64,000 bases of DNA, taken from positions 62,001-126,000 of the forward strand of contig DASYYH010000027.1 of NCBI GenBank assembly GCA_035934015.1. The letters run 5' to 3'. Shown here in pieces: positions 15,012-24,104 of the stretch (positions are counted from its first letter, which is position 1; each line of letters opens with the position of its first letter). The stretch is from Candidatus Acidiferrales bacterium (GTDB lineage Bacteria > Acidobacteriota > Terriglobia > Acidiferrales > UBA7541). The position numbers were made by a program, and so were the translations under genes. The notes below the pieces were generated by a model that had not been told where the DNA came from, made no database searches, and saw nothing but the letters and a program-made list of their open reading frames with translations.

Positions 15012-15984
15012 GCCGACCGGCAATCGAGGCGCTTTCGGTTTTTGAGCCGCCATCCTTGGGATGGCCTGACGACGAGCCAAACTTCGCGAGAAGCCGCGAG
15101 AGCATGGCGCGCCCGAGGAGCCGGGCCTGCACGCGGCGGTCAAGAGCAGGGCGATGATTCAGCGTGTCGTAACCCATGGATTCGATGGCATCGAGAACCG
15201 CACAGCCGCCGCGATTGAAGAGTTCGAGGTCCACGCGAAATTCCTTCGAGACACGCTCCGCCAAGGGCGCTCCGATTGCGAAAAGAGCACGCGTCCGTGC
15301 GATTAGATCCTTCATCAGCGCGATATAACGCGAGTCGAATCGCCTGGAAACGATATCATCTTGCGAGACGCCGTGGGACGCGGCAATCTCCAAGGGAATA
15401 TAGATGCGGCCTTTTTCAAGGTCGCGCCCGACGTCCTGCCAGAAATTAGCGAGCTGTAAAGCCGTGCACGTTGCGTCGGAAAGCGATTGGCGCTCAGCGT
15501 CACCATAGCCCATGAGGTAAAGGACGAGCCGGCCGACCGGATTCGCCGAGTAACGGCAATACTCGATGACGTCGTCCCATTTCGCATAGCGGTGAACGGC
15601 CTGATCCTGCCGGAAGGCGATGAGCAAATCACGAAACGGATCGATGGGAATGCGGCATTCGCGCGCGGTTTCGCCCACAGCAATCAAAACAGGGTGAGTC
15701 GCGGCGCCGCGATACGCTCGCTCAAGCTCTTCCTGCCAGCCATTCAGCAGTTCGACCGCACGGCGAGGATCGGGAACTTCGTCGCCCAAATCATCAGCCC
15801 AGCGGCAATAGGCGTAGACATTATAAAAATGCTGATGCAGACGCTCTGGCAGCAACCAAGAGACGACGCGAAAATTTTCGTAGTGATGCGTGGCAAGCCA
15901 GCGCGTATAGCGCTGCGCTTCGGACGGAGCGCAATTTTCGGGAGGCAAGTTTCGCGCGATTTCCAGTTCGTACTGTCCGAGCAT
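15004..15984 (-). CDS. hpnC: Hydroxysqualene synthase HpnC
   Basis: The product has 326 residues of the squalene/phytoene synthase fold, paralogous to the next gene. The Asp-rich motifs are CRWADDLGDE and LANFWQDVGRDLEKGR; HHYENFRVVSWLLP and YCRYSANPVGRLVLYLMGY are the HpnC-type signatures. HpnC converts presqualene diphosphate to hydroxysqualene. It overlaps hpnD by 8 bases and starts 17 bases after the stop of the upstream dehydrogenase gene, so it belongs to the same transcript. Confidence 0.92.
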   Translation of the reverse strand: MLGQYELEIARNLPPENCAPSEAQRYTRWLATHHYENFRVVSWLLPERLHQHFYNVYAYCRWADDLGDEVPDPRRAVELLNGWQEELERAYRGAATHPVLIAVGETARECRIPIDPFRDLLIAFRQDQAVHRYAKWDDVIEYCRYSANPVGRLVLYLMGYGDAERQSLSDATCTALQLANFWQDVGRDLEKGRIYIPLEIAASHGVSQDDIVSRRFDSRYIALMKDLIARTRALFAIGAPLAERVSKEFRVDLELFNRGGCAVLDAIESMGYDTLNHRPALDRRVQARLLGRAMLSRLLAKFGSSSGHPKDGGSKTESASIAGRHA

Positions 15985-16001
15985 GGAGGAGCCCCGACTG
16001 A

Positions 16002-17066
16002 TTAAGCCCAGGGATTGACCGCCGTCTTCAATTCACCGTTGCGATGCTTCATGTGTTCGAAAACGCGCGGCAATTCGGCCAACGGAATTTCGCCAGTGAC
16101 GAAATCATCGGCGCGAACTTCCCCGCGCGAGATCGTGTCGAGCGCTTCGCGAATGAATCGCGGCGTGTGATGGAACGTAGCCTTGATGGTGATTTCCGAG
16201 TAATGCAGGAGCGCGGGATCGAAATGCACCTGCGTTCCATGCGGGCAGCCGCCGAACAGGTTCACTCTCCCGCCTTTTCTCACCATCTGCATGGCCCATT
16301 GCCAGGTCATGGCCGAACCGACGGCTTCGACAACGGCATCCGCGCCGCGGCCGCCTTCCGTCAACTGACGCACCAACTGCACCGGGCTGTCGATTTCAGA
16401 AACGTCAAACGCGGCGTAGGCGCCCAGGCGCTCCGCGGCCTGGATCTGATTCTTGCGTTTGCCGAGGGCAATCACGCGAACATCGCGTTCTGAAAGAACG
16501 CGAATGAACTTCAGGCCAATCGGCCCACAGCCGACGATGACCGCCGTATCGCCCGCTTGAATATTTGTCTCGTGAATTCCGCGCAGCACGCAGGCGAGAG
16601 GTTCGACCATCGCGGCGTCCCGAAAACTGACATGGTCGGGAATCTCTAAGAGATTTTGGCGCACAATCCGGCCAGGAATCCGCACGTACTCCGCGTAAGC
16701 GCCGTTATTGAACAGCAGGTCTTCACACAAATTCGGCTGGCCCTTGCGGCAATAGAGACATGAGCCGCACGGCGCAGAATTGGAGGGCACAACGCGCATG
16801 CCATTGTGAATCGTGCCCGCCACTGCCGAACCGGTTTCCTGCACAATGCCGGCCAGCTCGTGGCCAAAAATTGCCGGCGGGTGAATCATGCGCGGATGCG
16901 AGCCCTGCTTCCAGACCTTGAGGTCCGTGCCGCACGTCAGAGCCACCTGCACACGCACCAAAATCTCATCTTCGCCGACCGCAGGAATGCCGACGCGCTC
17001 GACCTTCAAATCTTCACGGCCATAGAGGACCGCCGCTGTCATTACCCCGTTGGAATCCGTCTTCAT
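16002..17066 (-). CDS. Zinc-dependent medium-chain dehydrogenase in the hopanoid operon (second copy)
   Basis: The product is a 354-residue zinc-binding MDR alcohol dehydrogenase. The catalytic zinc site is LTCGTDLKVW and FGHELAG, the structural zinc is CGSCLYCRKGQPNLC, and the nucleotide-binding motif is VIVGCGPIGLKFIRVL. The closest described relatives by pattern are polyol (sorbitol), galactitol-phosphate and threonine dehydrogenases. Its ATG overlaps the stop of the first MDR gene (ATGA). The position between hpnG and hpnC implies work on a hopanoid or its ribosyl side chain, for example interconversion of the ribosylhopane aldehyde and alcohol, but this is inference. Confidence 0.85.
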   Translation of the reverse strand: MKTDSNGVMTAAVLYGREDLKVERVGIPAVGEDEILVRVQVALTCGTDLKVWKQGSHPRMIHPPAIFGHELAGIVQETGSAVAGTIHNGMRVVPSNSAPCGSCLYCRKGQPNLCEDLLFNNGAYAEYVRIPGRIVRQNLLEIPDHVSFRDAAMVEPLACVLRGIHETNIQAGDTAVIVGCGPIGLKFIRVLSERDVRVIALGKRKNQIQAAERLGAYAAFDVSEIDSPVQLVRQLTEGGRGADAVVEAVGSAMTWQWAMQMVRKGGRVNLFGGCPHGTQVHFDPALLHYSEITIKATFHHTPRFIREALDTISRGEVRADDFVTGEIPLAELPRVFEHMKHRNGELKTAVNPWA

Positions 17067-18169
17067 GAATGCACAATCACCACTTTCAAAGTATCTTCTT
17101 TAGGATGCGCCGCCAATTCCAGCGCTTCCGCAATGCGTTCGGTCGGGAACCGGTGAGAAACCAGTTGCGCCACAGGCATTCGCCGCTCGAACACTATCTC
17201 AGCATACTCCTGTTGCTCGGTAATTGATGCGCTATAACTTCCGAGAATTTCCTTCTCTTCAATCCCCACCGCCGCCGCCGGGAATTCGATGCGCAACACG
17301 GGATCATTATGGGCAAACAACATGACGCGGCCACCGGGCCGTGCCATGGCAAGCGCTTCGACGACAAGTTTCGGGTGCGGCGCCGCAAGCAAGACGACGT
17401 CAGCGCCTCTGCCTCGCGTGCGCTCGCGGACTTGCGTCTCTATACTATCTGATGCCGGATCGAAACTGGCCGTTGCGCCGAGCGCCAGGCTTGCAGCGCG
17501 CCGCGCCGGCAAAGGATCGGTTGTGACGATCTCCGCACCTTTCAGTTTACACAAGCCCGTCAAGAGCATGCCGATCGGCCCCTGGCCGATCACGACAGCG
17601 AATTCCCCGTCTGCAACGCGCGCTTTCCAGACGGCCTTGGCCGCTGTATTGACCGGCTCGATGAATGTCGCTTCTTCAAACGTGATATCTGCGGGAAGCG
17701 CTAACATGCCGCGCTCGACAATCCAGGGCATCGCGCGAACATACTGCCCGAATCCGCCGCCATTCGGCGTGAAGCCCGCGGTTAGGCCCACTTTCTTATA
17801 TTGCGAGCATTGCGAGAATAGTTTGCGCTCACAGTAAAAGCACTTTTCGCACGGGACATGATGAAAGCTGACCACGCGGTCGCCCGGCTTGAATTTGCGC
17901 ACGCCGCGGCCGACTTCGACGACCGTGCCCGCAAGTTCGTGTCCGAAGATTTGCGGAGGCTCCGCAAAACCGTGCGCGATTTTCTTAATATCGGTTCCGC
18001 AGATTCCGCATGCGGCGACACGAAACAAAACTTCTCCTTCGCCGATTTCAGGAATGGGAACTTCTTCGCAAACAACGCAGCCCTTGCCGCGATACACTCC
18101 AGCGAGCATTTTGCCGCTGGCGCGATTCTCGCGCGAATTACTTCCTATGTGCGCCGTCGTGGAACTCAT
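17063..18169 (-). CDS. Zinc-dependent medium-chain dehydrogenase in the hopanoid operon (first copy)
   Basis: The product has 368 residues of the same MDR family as its neighbour. The catalytic site is ACGICGTDIKK and FGHELAGTVVEVGRG, the structural zinc is CEKCFYCERKLFSQC, and the Rossmann motif is VVIGQGPIGMLLTGL. It has a ~20-residue polar N-terminal extension, so an internal ATG (MLAGVYRGKG) may be the real start. The ATG at 18169 overlaps the hpnG stop (ATGA). The two MDR proteins differ enough to have different substrates or to form a heteromer. An action on the hopanoid side chain is a guess from position. Confidence 0.85.
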   Translation of the reverse strand: MSSTTAHIGSNSRENRASGKMLAGVYRGKGCVVCEEVPIPEIGEGEVLFRVAACGICGTDIKKIAHGFAEPPQIFGHELAGTVVEVGRGVRKFKPGDRVVSFHHVPCEKCFYCERKLFSQCSQYKKVGLTAGFTPNGGGFGQYVRAMPWIVERGMLALPADITFEEATFIEPVNTAAKAVWKARVADGEFAVVIGQGPIGMLLTGLCKLKGAEIVTTDPLPARRAASLALGATASFDPASDSIETQVRERTRGRGADVVLLAAPHPKLVVEALAMARPGGRVMLFAHNDPVLRIEFPAAAVGIEEKEILGSYSASITEQQEYAEIVFERRMPVAQLVSHRFPTERIAEALELAAHPKEDTLKVVIVHS

Positions 18170-18930
18170 TTGTGATACGCCTCGGCCATTTCCATTTGCG
18201 AAGCGGGATGCTTGGCGATGTCTGCCACGTAAGCATCCAAGACTTGCGCCAGTTTTGTTGCTGCCAACCGGCTATTGCGGCCAACGCGGACAAGGCCCGG
18301 CAATTTGTGCGGCGCGCGCGCAAGAGCCCGCGCTAGCTTCGATCGATCCAACCCTCCGTGTTCATTCAAGAAAGATTGAAAATCCATCGGCAGATTTTCG
18401 TCAGCCGAGTCGCTGATCGCGCGAATGGCAATCGCGGGAATACCGCTTGCAGAAGCCTCCGCGAGAATCGCGAAGCTCTCCATGTCAACCGCTTCCGCCA
18501 TGCTGCTCAGCCGCGCCTTCCCTTCCGCCGTGAGAATCATGCTGGCTGCCGAGAGCAAGTGCTCCACGGCGATGAGTCCATGCCTCTGCGCGGCGACAAA
18601 GAGATCCGTGTTGCAATCCATCTTTCTTCCAGTTTCCAAATCCTTCGCACTGCGCGCGGCAAAGACACCTCCGATCCCAAGCGCAGGCCGCAAGGCGCCT
18701 GCAAGGCCCGATGAAATGCAGACGTCCGGCTTCCATTTCAAGGCTTCGGCAGCAACTCTTTTCGCGTGGATGGGGCCAACGCCGGTCAGCACAACGCGCG
18801 CCACCGCGTTACCAACCGCGCACTCATAAACCGGGAAAGCCACTCCCGCAACGCTGTCAAAAGAGCGCACGCCTCGCCACGGAGCGAATTCCACATCAAG
18901 AGCGAATGTGATCAGGATTTTCAAGGCCAT
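18166..18930 (-). CDS. hpnG: Hopanoid-associated phosphorylase/nucleosidase HpnG
   Basis: The product has 254 residues of the purine-nucleoside phosphorylase/MTA nucleosidase fold. It opens KILITFALDVEFAPWRGVRSF, contains ARVVLTGVGPIHAKRVAAEAL and CISSGLAGALRPALGIGG, then AEAVDMESFAILAEASASGIPAIAIRAISDSADE, the substrate-binding part of the family. HpnG removes adenine from adenosylhopane to give a ribosylhopane (or its phosphate). It lies three bases after hpnA and overlaps the next MDR gene (ATGA). Confidence 0.9.
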   Translation of the reverse strand: MALKILITFALDVEFAPWRGVRSFDSVAGVAFPVYECAVGNAVARVVLTGVGPIHAKRVAAEALKWKPDVCISSGLAGALRPALGIGGVFAARSAKDLETGRKMDCNTDLFVAAQRHGLIAVEHLLSAASMILTAEGKARLSSMAEAVDMESFAILAEASASGIPAIAIRAISDSADENLPMDFQSFLNEHGGLDRSKLARALARAPHKLPGLVRVGRNSRLAATKLAQVLDAYVADIAKHPASQMEMAEAYHK

Positions 18931-18933
18931 TGT

Positions 18934-19959
18934 TCAAGCGGCAGAAGCCCGCGCTTCCTGCTTACGTCTTGGGAGATTTACATATCCGTGCTCAGCATAC
19001 CATCCTACGGCGCGCTCGAGCGCACCTTCGACAGAACCAGGCTGGTAGCCTAATTCCTGGCGCGCCTTCGAGTCGCTGACAAACATCGTATGCCGCGCGA
19101 TACGAACGCCTTCCAGCGGAATGCGCGGCTCTCGACCGGCGACGCGCGAAAAGGCCGCGTCAGCATAGGCGGCGAAAAGCGCAATCGAGTGAGAAATTTT
19201 TCGTGTCGGCGCGGCGACGTTTGTGATCTTCGCAAGCGCGTCGAGCAATTCCTTAAGCGTCATATTGCGTCCGCCGAGCAAATAGCGTTCGCCAATTTTC
19301 CCGAGCCGTGCCGCTTGAAGATGGCCTTCGGCGACGTCTTCGACGGGCGCGAAATTCAAGCCTGTGTCTATATAAGCCGGCATCTTGCCGCGCAGAAAAT
19401 CCAAAATGATCTTACCGGTCGGCGTGGGCTTCCAGTCGCCGGGACCGACGGGCGTCGTCGGATTCACGATCACCACTGGCAAACCCTCGTGCGCGGCGCG
19501 CAGCGCCTCTTGCTCCGCGAGCAGCTTCGATTTCTTGTAATTTCCGATCATCTCATCGACCGTCGTCCGATTCGTTTCGTCCGGCACAGCATTGCCCCGA
19601 GGCACGGCAATCGTGGCAACGGTACTCGTATGAATGAAACGCTGGACTCGCGCACGTAAAGCCGCGGCAAGAAGATTTTTCGTTCCTGTTACGTTGCTTT
19701 CGTAAATTTCCTGAGGATTGCGGGCCCAGAGGCGGTAATCCGCAGCGACATGGTAGACCTGTTCAATCCCGGCGAGGGCGCGAACGAGCGAAGATTCGTC
19801 GCGCAAGTCGCCTTCGACCCATTCGACCTCAACCCCGGCCAGCGACTGACGCTGGCTCCCTCTGCGCGCGAGCGCCCGAACAGTTTCACCGGAAGCAGCC
19901 AGGCGACGGGCAACGTGGGAACCCACGAACCCGGTCGCGCCGGTAACCAACGTCCTCAT
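18934..19959 (-). CDS. hpnA: Hopanoid-associated sugar epimerase HpnA
   Basis: The product is a 341-residue extended short-chain dehydrogenase. The NAD(P)-binding motif is LVTGATGFVGSHVARRL at the N-terminus, with DLRDESSL next. Its active-site region reads HTSTVATIAVP followed by the Tyr-x3-Lys pair in GNYKKSKLLAEQEAL. It matches the HpnA family found in hopanoid clusters, whose precise reaction is not settled (a sugar or polyol side chain is the usual proposal). The start ATG overlaps the hpnH stop (ATGA). Confidence 0.9.
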   Translation of the reverse strand: MRTLVTGATGFVGSHVARRLAASGETVRALARRGSQRQSLAGVEVEWVEGDLRDESSLVRALAGIEQVYHVAADYRLWARNPQEIYESNVTGTKNLLAAALRARVQRFIHTSTVATIAVPRGNAVPDETNRTTVDEMIGNYKKSKLLAEQEALRAAHEGLPVVIVNPTTPVGPGDWKPTPTGKIILDFLRGKMPAYIDTGLNFAPVEDVAEGHLQAARLGKIGERYLLGGRNMTLKELLDALAKITNVAAPTRKISHSIALFAAYADAAFSRVAGREPRIPLEGVRIARHTMFVSDSKARQELGYQPGSVEGALERAVGWYAEHGYVNLPRRKQEARASAA

Positions 19960-21107
19960 AGAATACGGAAGGCCTCTTCCTTTTCGCGAGCTTGCGCGCC
20001 TGCGGCAGGGTCATAAGTTGCAGTTAAATTCGCCGTGTGGCCGTTTCCGTTCGTCTTCGGGACGCGATTACCATGGCCATTTGCACCTTTGCGGCCTCCG
20101 AGGCGTCCGGAAACCTGCCACTGAAGCATTTTCCAGGTATCGCCGAATTTGTGATTTCCGCCGAGCACAGCGGAAGCCTCGTATCCCGATTGCACCATGC
20201 AGTTTTCGCAGCGAGGGTCGCGGCCGTAGCCGTATTTTTCCCACGGTGTGTTGTTGATCAGGTCACCGAAGGTTTTGTGGTGCTCGTCCGTCATCAAATA
20301 GCACGGCCCTTTCCATCCGCGCGGGTTGTAGGTCGGATTGCCCCACGCCGTGCACATCAAATCGCGTTCGCCACGGAGGAATTCCATATAAATCGGCGAC
20401 GTAATGACGTTGAACTGCTCCAGAAGCTTGCTCGCGCGCTGGAATTTTTCGTTCACGTCCTGGCGCGACATGAAAATGTCCTTTGTCTGCACCGATGCGT
20501 ACGAATACGCAGGCGAGAGCATGTTGCCATCCACTCCCAGCGTGCGCAGAAAGGCGAAGAGTTCAGCAACTTCCTCGATGTCCGTCTCTTTGTAAATCGT
20601 CGTATTCGAGCAAACAAGGAAGCCGGCGGCTTTGGCCGCTTTGATTCCCTCAATAGCTTGGCGGAAGACGCCGTCACGTTCCACGCAAAGATCGTGCGTC
20701 TTCTCCAAGCCATCCAGGTGCACATTGAAGAAGAAGCGGGACGTCGGCTTGAATTCGCTCAGCCGTTTTTGGATGAACATGCCGTTGGTGCAAAGATAGA
20801 TGTTCTTTTTGCGCGCCAAAATTTCCTTCACCAGGCGGCCAATCTCCGGATAAATCAAAGGCTCCCCGCCACAAATGGAAACGATGGGCGCGCCGCAGTC
20901 CTCAAGCGCGGCAATGCACTGCTCCACAGTCAGCATTTCATTGATCGTGCCTTTATATTCGCGGATGCGACCACAGCCGGTGCACGTCAGATTGCAAGCG
21001 TGCAGCGGCTCGAGCATCATGACCAGCGGAAATTTCTTCTCTCCGCGAATGGCCTTCCCGGCCAGATATTTCGTCAGGTTCGCCGTCAAACTTAGCGGAA
21101 ACCTCAT
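19956..21107 (-). CDS. hpnH: Radical SAM adenosylhopane synthase HpnH
   Basis: The product has 383 residues. The radical SAM iron-sulfur site is C38-x3-C42-x2-C45 (CNLTCTGC), followed by the glycine-rich SICGGEPLIYPEI. The C-terminal part has further Cys (GPCYLMTDEHHKTF and RDPRCENCMVQSGYEASAV), typical of HpnH. It joins the 5'-deoxyadenosyl radical to diploptene, giving adenosylhopane, the first step of side-chain extension. The last ~50 residues are an Asn/Gly/His-rich tail likely without catalytic function. Its start overlaps the shc stop (ATGA). Confidence 0.94.
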   Translation of the reverse strand: MRFPLSLTANLTKYLAGKAIRGEKKFPLVMMLEPLHACNLTCTGCGRIREYKGTINEMLTVEQCIAALEDCGAPIVSICGGEPLIYPEIGRLVKEILARKKNIYLCTNGMFIQKRLSEFKPTSRFFFNVHLDGLEKTHDLCVERDGVFRQAIEGIKAAKAAGFLVCSNTTIYKETDIEEVAELFAFLRTLGVDGNMLSPAYSYASVQTKDIFMSRQDVNEKFQRASKLLEQFNVITSPIYMEFLRGERDLMCTAWGNPTYNPRGWKGPCYLMTDEHHKTFGDLINNTPWEKYGYGRDPRCENCMVQSGYEASAVLGGNHKFGDTWKMLQWQVSGRLGGRKGANGHGNRVPKTNGNGHTANLTATYDPAAGAQAREKEEAFRIL

Positions 21108-23143
21108 CGTTTGCCCCCATGTCCATTGCGATAAATAAATTCACTGGCGTTAAATTGAAACGGTTTCAGACTATTTTGTGGGCCTCTGCGCATGTTGCGA
21201 TATCGCGCCAGCGCATAGAGCGGGAAAGAATTCCGGTACAGATGGTATTTCAAGTAAAACACGCAAGGGAAGCCTGTGCCAGTAAACGCATCTTCATCCC
21301 AGGAACCATCTTCATTCTGATGTTCGATGAGCCATTCTACGGCCCGCTGCACGGCAGGATCATCCGGAGACACAACAGCGAGCAAGCCGATTAGACCCCA
21401 CGCCGTTTGCGACGCAGTGCTCGGTCCCTGTCCCTTCAGCGATGGATCGACGTAGGAAAGCGGCGTTTCGCCAAATCCTCCATCCGCATTCTGCACCTTT
21501 TTCAGCCAATCAACGGCGCGATGCCCTTCTACGCTTTCTCCCAATCCTGCAACTTCGAGAGCGCGCAGTACGCCGCTCGTTCCGTAGACATAATTGGAAC
21601 CCCAGCGTCCATACCAAGCGCCTTCCGGCGTTTGCTCACGTTGCAGGTACTGAAAGGCCCTGCGAATCGCCGGGTGAGAAGCGGACCAGCCGTATTTCGC
21701 CAGGCATTCGATCGAGCGAGCCGCAACATCGGCGGTCGAAGGATCGATCATGGCGTTGTGATCCGCGAACGGAATCTGTGTCAGCAGGACGTGGTCGTTG
21801 TCGCGGTCAAACGCACCCCATCCTCCATCGCGATTCTGCATGCTCAGCAGCCATGTCAATCCGCGGCGTGCCGCCTGTTCAAAGCGCACAGGCTCGGAGT
21901 GTTCCACCGGCTGCAGTGCCATCAACACAAACGCCGTGTCGTCAACATCCGGGTAAAAGTCATTGCGAAACTCGAAAGCCCAGCCGCCCGGCGGCGCGTC
22001 TTTGTTCTTCACTTGCCAGTCGCCAGGTCCCAAAATCTGATGATCGATCAGCCATTGCGAAGCGGTTTGCAGCGCTGGATGCGCCGAGTCGACACCCGCC
22101 TCTTCGAGCGACACCATGGCGATCGCAGTGTCCCACACCGGCGAAATGCACGGCTGCATGCGTAGTGTGTCGTTCTCCTCGATTTCGAATGTGGAAACCC
22201 AGCCCATTTCGCGCATGATCAATGGATCTTCCGGGGGATAGCCCAGCGTGAGCATGGCATAAATCGAATGCGCCATAGCGGGGAAAATTGTCGCAAGACC
22301 TTCGGTGCGCTCGATATGTTGGAACATCCATCGCTTGGCCTCTTCGACAGCGCGCCGGCGAAATGGTTTCCACGGCAGCGCTTCGTGAATCTTCAGTATG
22401 CGGTCGATAGCGAGAAATAGATTGCGCCAGGAGATGATTTTCCGGCTCCATGCGAGCGCCTTGTGCTTGTTCTTGGGATCCAGGAAGAGCTCGTCCACAC
22501 TCGGCATCTTCCCGGCTTTCCAATCCGGCTTCAGCGCATAAATAATCGTCAGCGGCACGACAATCGCACGGGTCCACGAAGACATGTCGTACAAATTCAC
22601 GAAAAACCAATTCGGCAGCAGCAAAAGCTCAGGTGGAATTGCCGGGACCATATCCCAGCCAATCGCGCCGGTCATGGCGAGATAAAAGCGGACATAAGAA
22701 TTGGTGGACTCCAGCCCGCCCAATTCGTGGATGGCCTTTCGCGCGCGCGAGAGGTGAGGGGAATCGGCAGAGTCGCCCGCGAGTCGCAGTGCAAAGTAGG
22801 CTTTCACGCTCGTATTCAGCTCAGCGGGCCCATCGGGGTAGATATTCCAGCCGCCATTTGAAAGCTGCTTTTTGCGAAGGTAATTGGCCAGCATCCGGAC
22901 TTTGTCGCTCTTGATGTCTCTGCGAAGGTAGTTCAGCAGAATATGGTCGGACTCTAGAGTCGTGTCAGCTTCCAGTTCGCCCCACCAGTACCCATCCGCC
23001 GTCTGCAGCGACAACAAGTGCTGCACGCTCCGCTCAACAGCGTCCGCAACTCGCGAATCGTGTTTACCTTCGTGGACACGAACGCGCTTCACCGCCGTCG
23101 CAGTTTGTATTTGAGCTTCCGGCATTTGCATGCCTTCGGACAT
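21104..23143 (-). CDS. shc: Squalene-hopene cyclase
   Basis: The product has 679 residues of the class II triterpene cyclase family. The catalytic DVDDTA is at 399-404, which matches the DxDDTA protonation motif. QW repeats are seen across the protein (for example NGGWNIYPDG, DGGWGAFDRDND, DGGFGET, DGSWDE), and the C-terminal GTGFPCVFYLKYHLYRNSFPL is the family signature. It cyclises squalene to hopene/hopanol, a membrane-rigidifying lipid, and acts at the cytoplasmic membrane. The ATG at 23143 follows GGAAGG at good spacing; a TTG at 23185 would add 14 poorly conserved residues. It is the first gene of the operon. Confidence 0.96.
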   Translation of the reverse strand: MSEGMQMPEAQIQTATAVKRVRVHEGKHDSRVADAVERSVQHLLSLQTADGYWWGELEADTTLESDHILLNYLRRDIKSDKVRMLANYLRKKQLSNGGWNIYPDGPAELNTSVKAYFALRLAGDSADSPHLSRARKAIHELGGLESTNSYVRFYLAMTGAIGWDMVPAIPPELLLLPNWFFVNLYDMSSWTRAIVVPLTIIYALKPDWKAGKMPSVDELFLDPKNKHKALAWSRKIISWRNLFLAIDRILKIHEALPWKPFRRRAVEEAKRWMFQHIERTEGLATIFPAMAHSIYAMLTLGYPPEDPLIMREMGWVSTFEIEENDTLRMQPCISPVWDTAIAMVSLEEAGVDSAHPALQTASQWLIDHQILGPGDWQVKNKDAPPGGWAFEFRNDFYPDVDDTAFVLMALQPVEHSEPVRFEQAARRGLTWLLSMQNRDGGWGAFDRDNDHVLLTQIPFADHNAMIDPSTADVAARSIECLAKYGWSASHPAIRRAFQYLQREQTPEGAWYGRWGSNYVYGTSGVLRALEVAGLGESVEGHRAVDWLKKVQNADGGFGETPLSYVDPSLKGQGPSTASQTAWGLIGLLAVVSPDDPAVQRAVEWLIEHQNEDGSWDEDAFTGTGFPCVFYLKYHLYRNSFPLYALARYRNMRRGPQNSLKPFQFNASEFIYRNGHGGKR

Positions 23144-23491
23144 CGTTTCAACCTTCCCGACCAGAAATCCCACGCCAAGCCGCAATCCCTATTTGGATTG
23201 CGCGCCCGCGCTTCAGTTTGCGGGCACGAAAACACAGCAACAACTCCACGGGCTACGCGCCGCCCCGCGCAATTAAGTGATTATCGCCGCAAGGCTCTTC
23301 CGCGGCGGACACGCTTCCGGATGTAAGATGCCGCCAAGTCCCAGGACGTATCCCGCACAGCCTTGCAATAAAGTGCTATTCAAGAATGAGCTACAAATGC
23401 AAGAACTTACACACACGCTCCCCTCAAATTATCACTGGTGCATAGTACCCCGGTCAACACAAAAAGACATCCATGATTCGGTAGACGAATC
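23144..23491. promoter_or_regulatory. Leader and promoter region of the hopanoid operon
   Basis: About 348 bases between the start of shc and the stop of the upstream P-loop gene, with no gene that I can support. The promoter for the nine-gene hopanoid operon should lie here. A CGCCGC/GCGGCG inverted repeat (23285-23290 and 23302-23307) is the only clear structure, of unknown meaning. Confidence 0.45.
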
Positions 23492-24100
23492 TTAACTATT
23501 CAGGGTGTTGCCGATAAACCGGCGCAGTCCCGCCCCAAGAGGCTTGCCGAAGGGTTGCAGGTACACCGGGCTCGCGACAATTTGGGTTGATTCGATTCCC
23601 CGCCAAGGTTCGCCAAACATGGGGAAGCGCAAGACCACGGCAGCCGCTTGGCCGAGCGCCTCGCGTGCAGACGGCTTGAAATCCCTTCGACGAGGGTCCA
23701 AAACGAGCAGGGTCAAAGATGGGCGCAGATATCCTAAGGCAGAATTGCCTTCAATGAGAACCGCCTGAGCGCCCGCGATCAGTTGCTTGATTTCGCGCAT
23801 AGCTACCGCGAGATACCCTGCGCGAATTTCGATCAAAAACGATCGATTCGCTCCCGCAGCAAGGTACCGCGACGTGTCCGACTTCCCTTCCCTGTCACTT
23901 TCTGCTTGAAACGCATAGCCCGCGCCGCCGGCGATTTGTTCCGTGTGGTGGCGGGTTATTTTTAATGCAAGCCAATCCTGCTCCGGGAATCCCCGAATAA
24001 TATCGACGCCGAGTGCCGTCTTGCCAACGCCGCTGCATTGTCCGGCGATCAAAATGATTCGAGGCGACTCGCGTCCGCCGCCAATCACTCGGCGCGACAT
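23492..24100 (-). CDS. P-loop NTPase, MobB/DUF1611-like
   Basis: The product has 202 residues. The Walker A motif GQCSGVGKT is at 20-28, followed by LALKITRHHTEQ and AVLIEGNSALGYLRPSLTLLVLDP, the latter reading as a Walker B-like strand. The pattern resembles MobB, the nucleotide-binding partner in molybdenum cofactor synthesis, but no other molybdenum cofactor gene is present. The ATG at 24100 lies four bases after the lpxD stop; the frame is open further upstream inside lpxD without coding character. The close spacing to lpxD suggests cotranscription. Function unknown. Confidence 0.6.
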   Translation of the reverse strand: MSRRVIGGGRESPRIILIAGQCSGVGKTALGVDIIRGFPEQDWLALKITRHHTEQIAGGAGYAFQAESDREGKSDTSRYLAAGANRSFLIEIRAGYLAVAMREIKQLIAGAQAVLIEGNSALGYLRPSLTLLVLDPRRRDFKPSAREALGQAAAVVLRFPMFGEPWRGIESTQIVASPVYLQPFGKPLGAGLRRFIGNTLNS

Positions 24101-24104
24101 CGCG

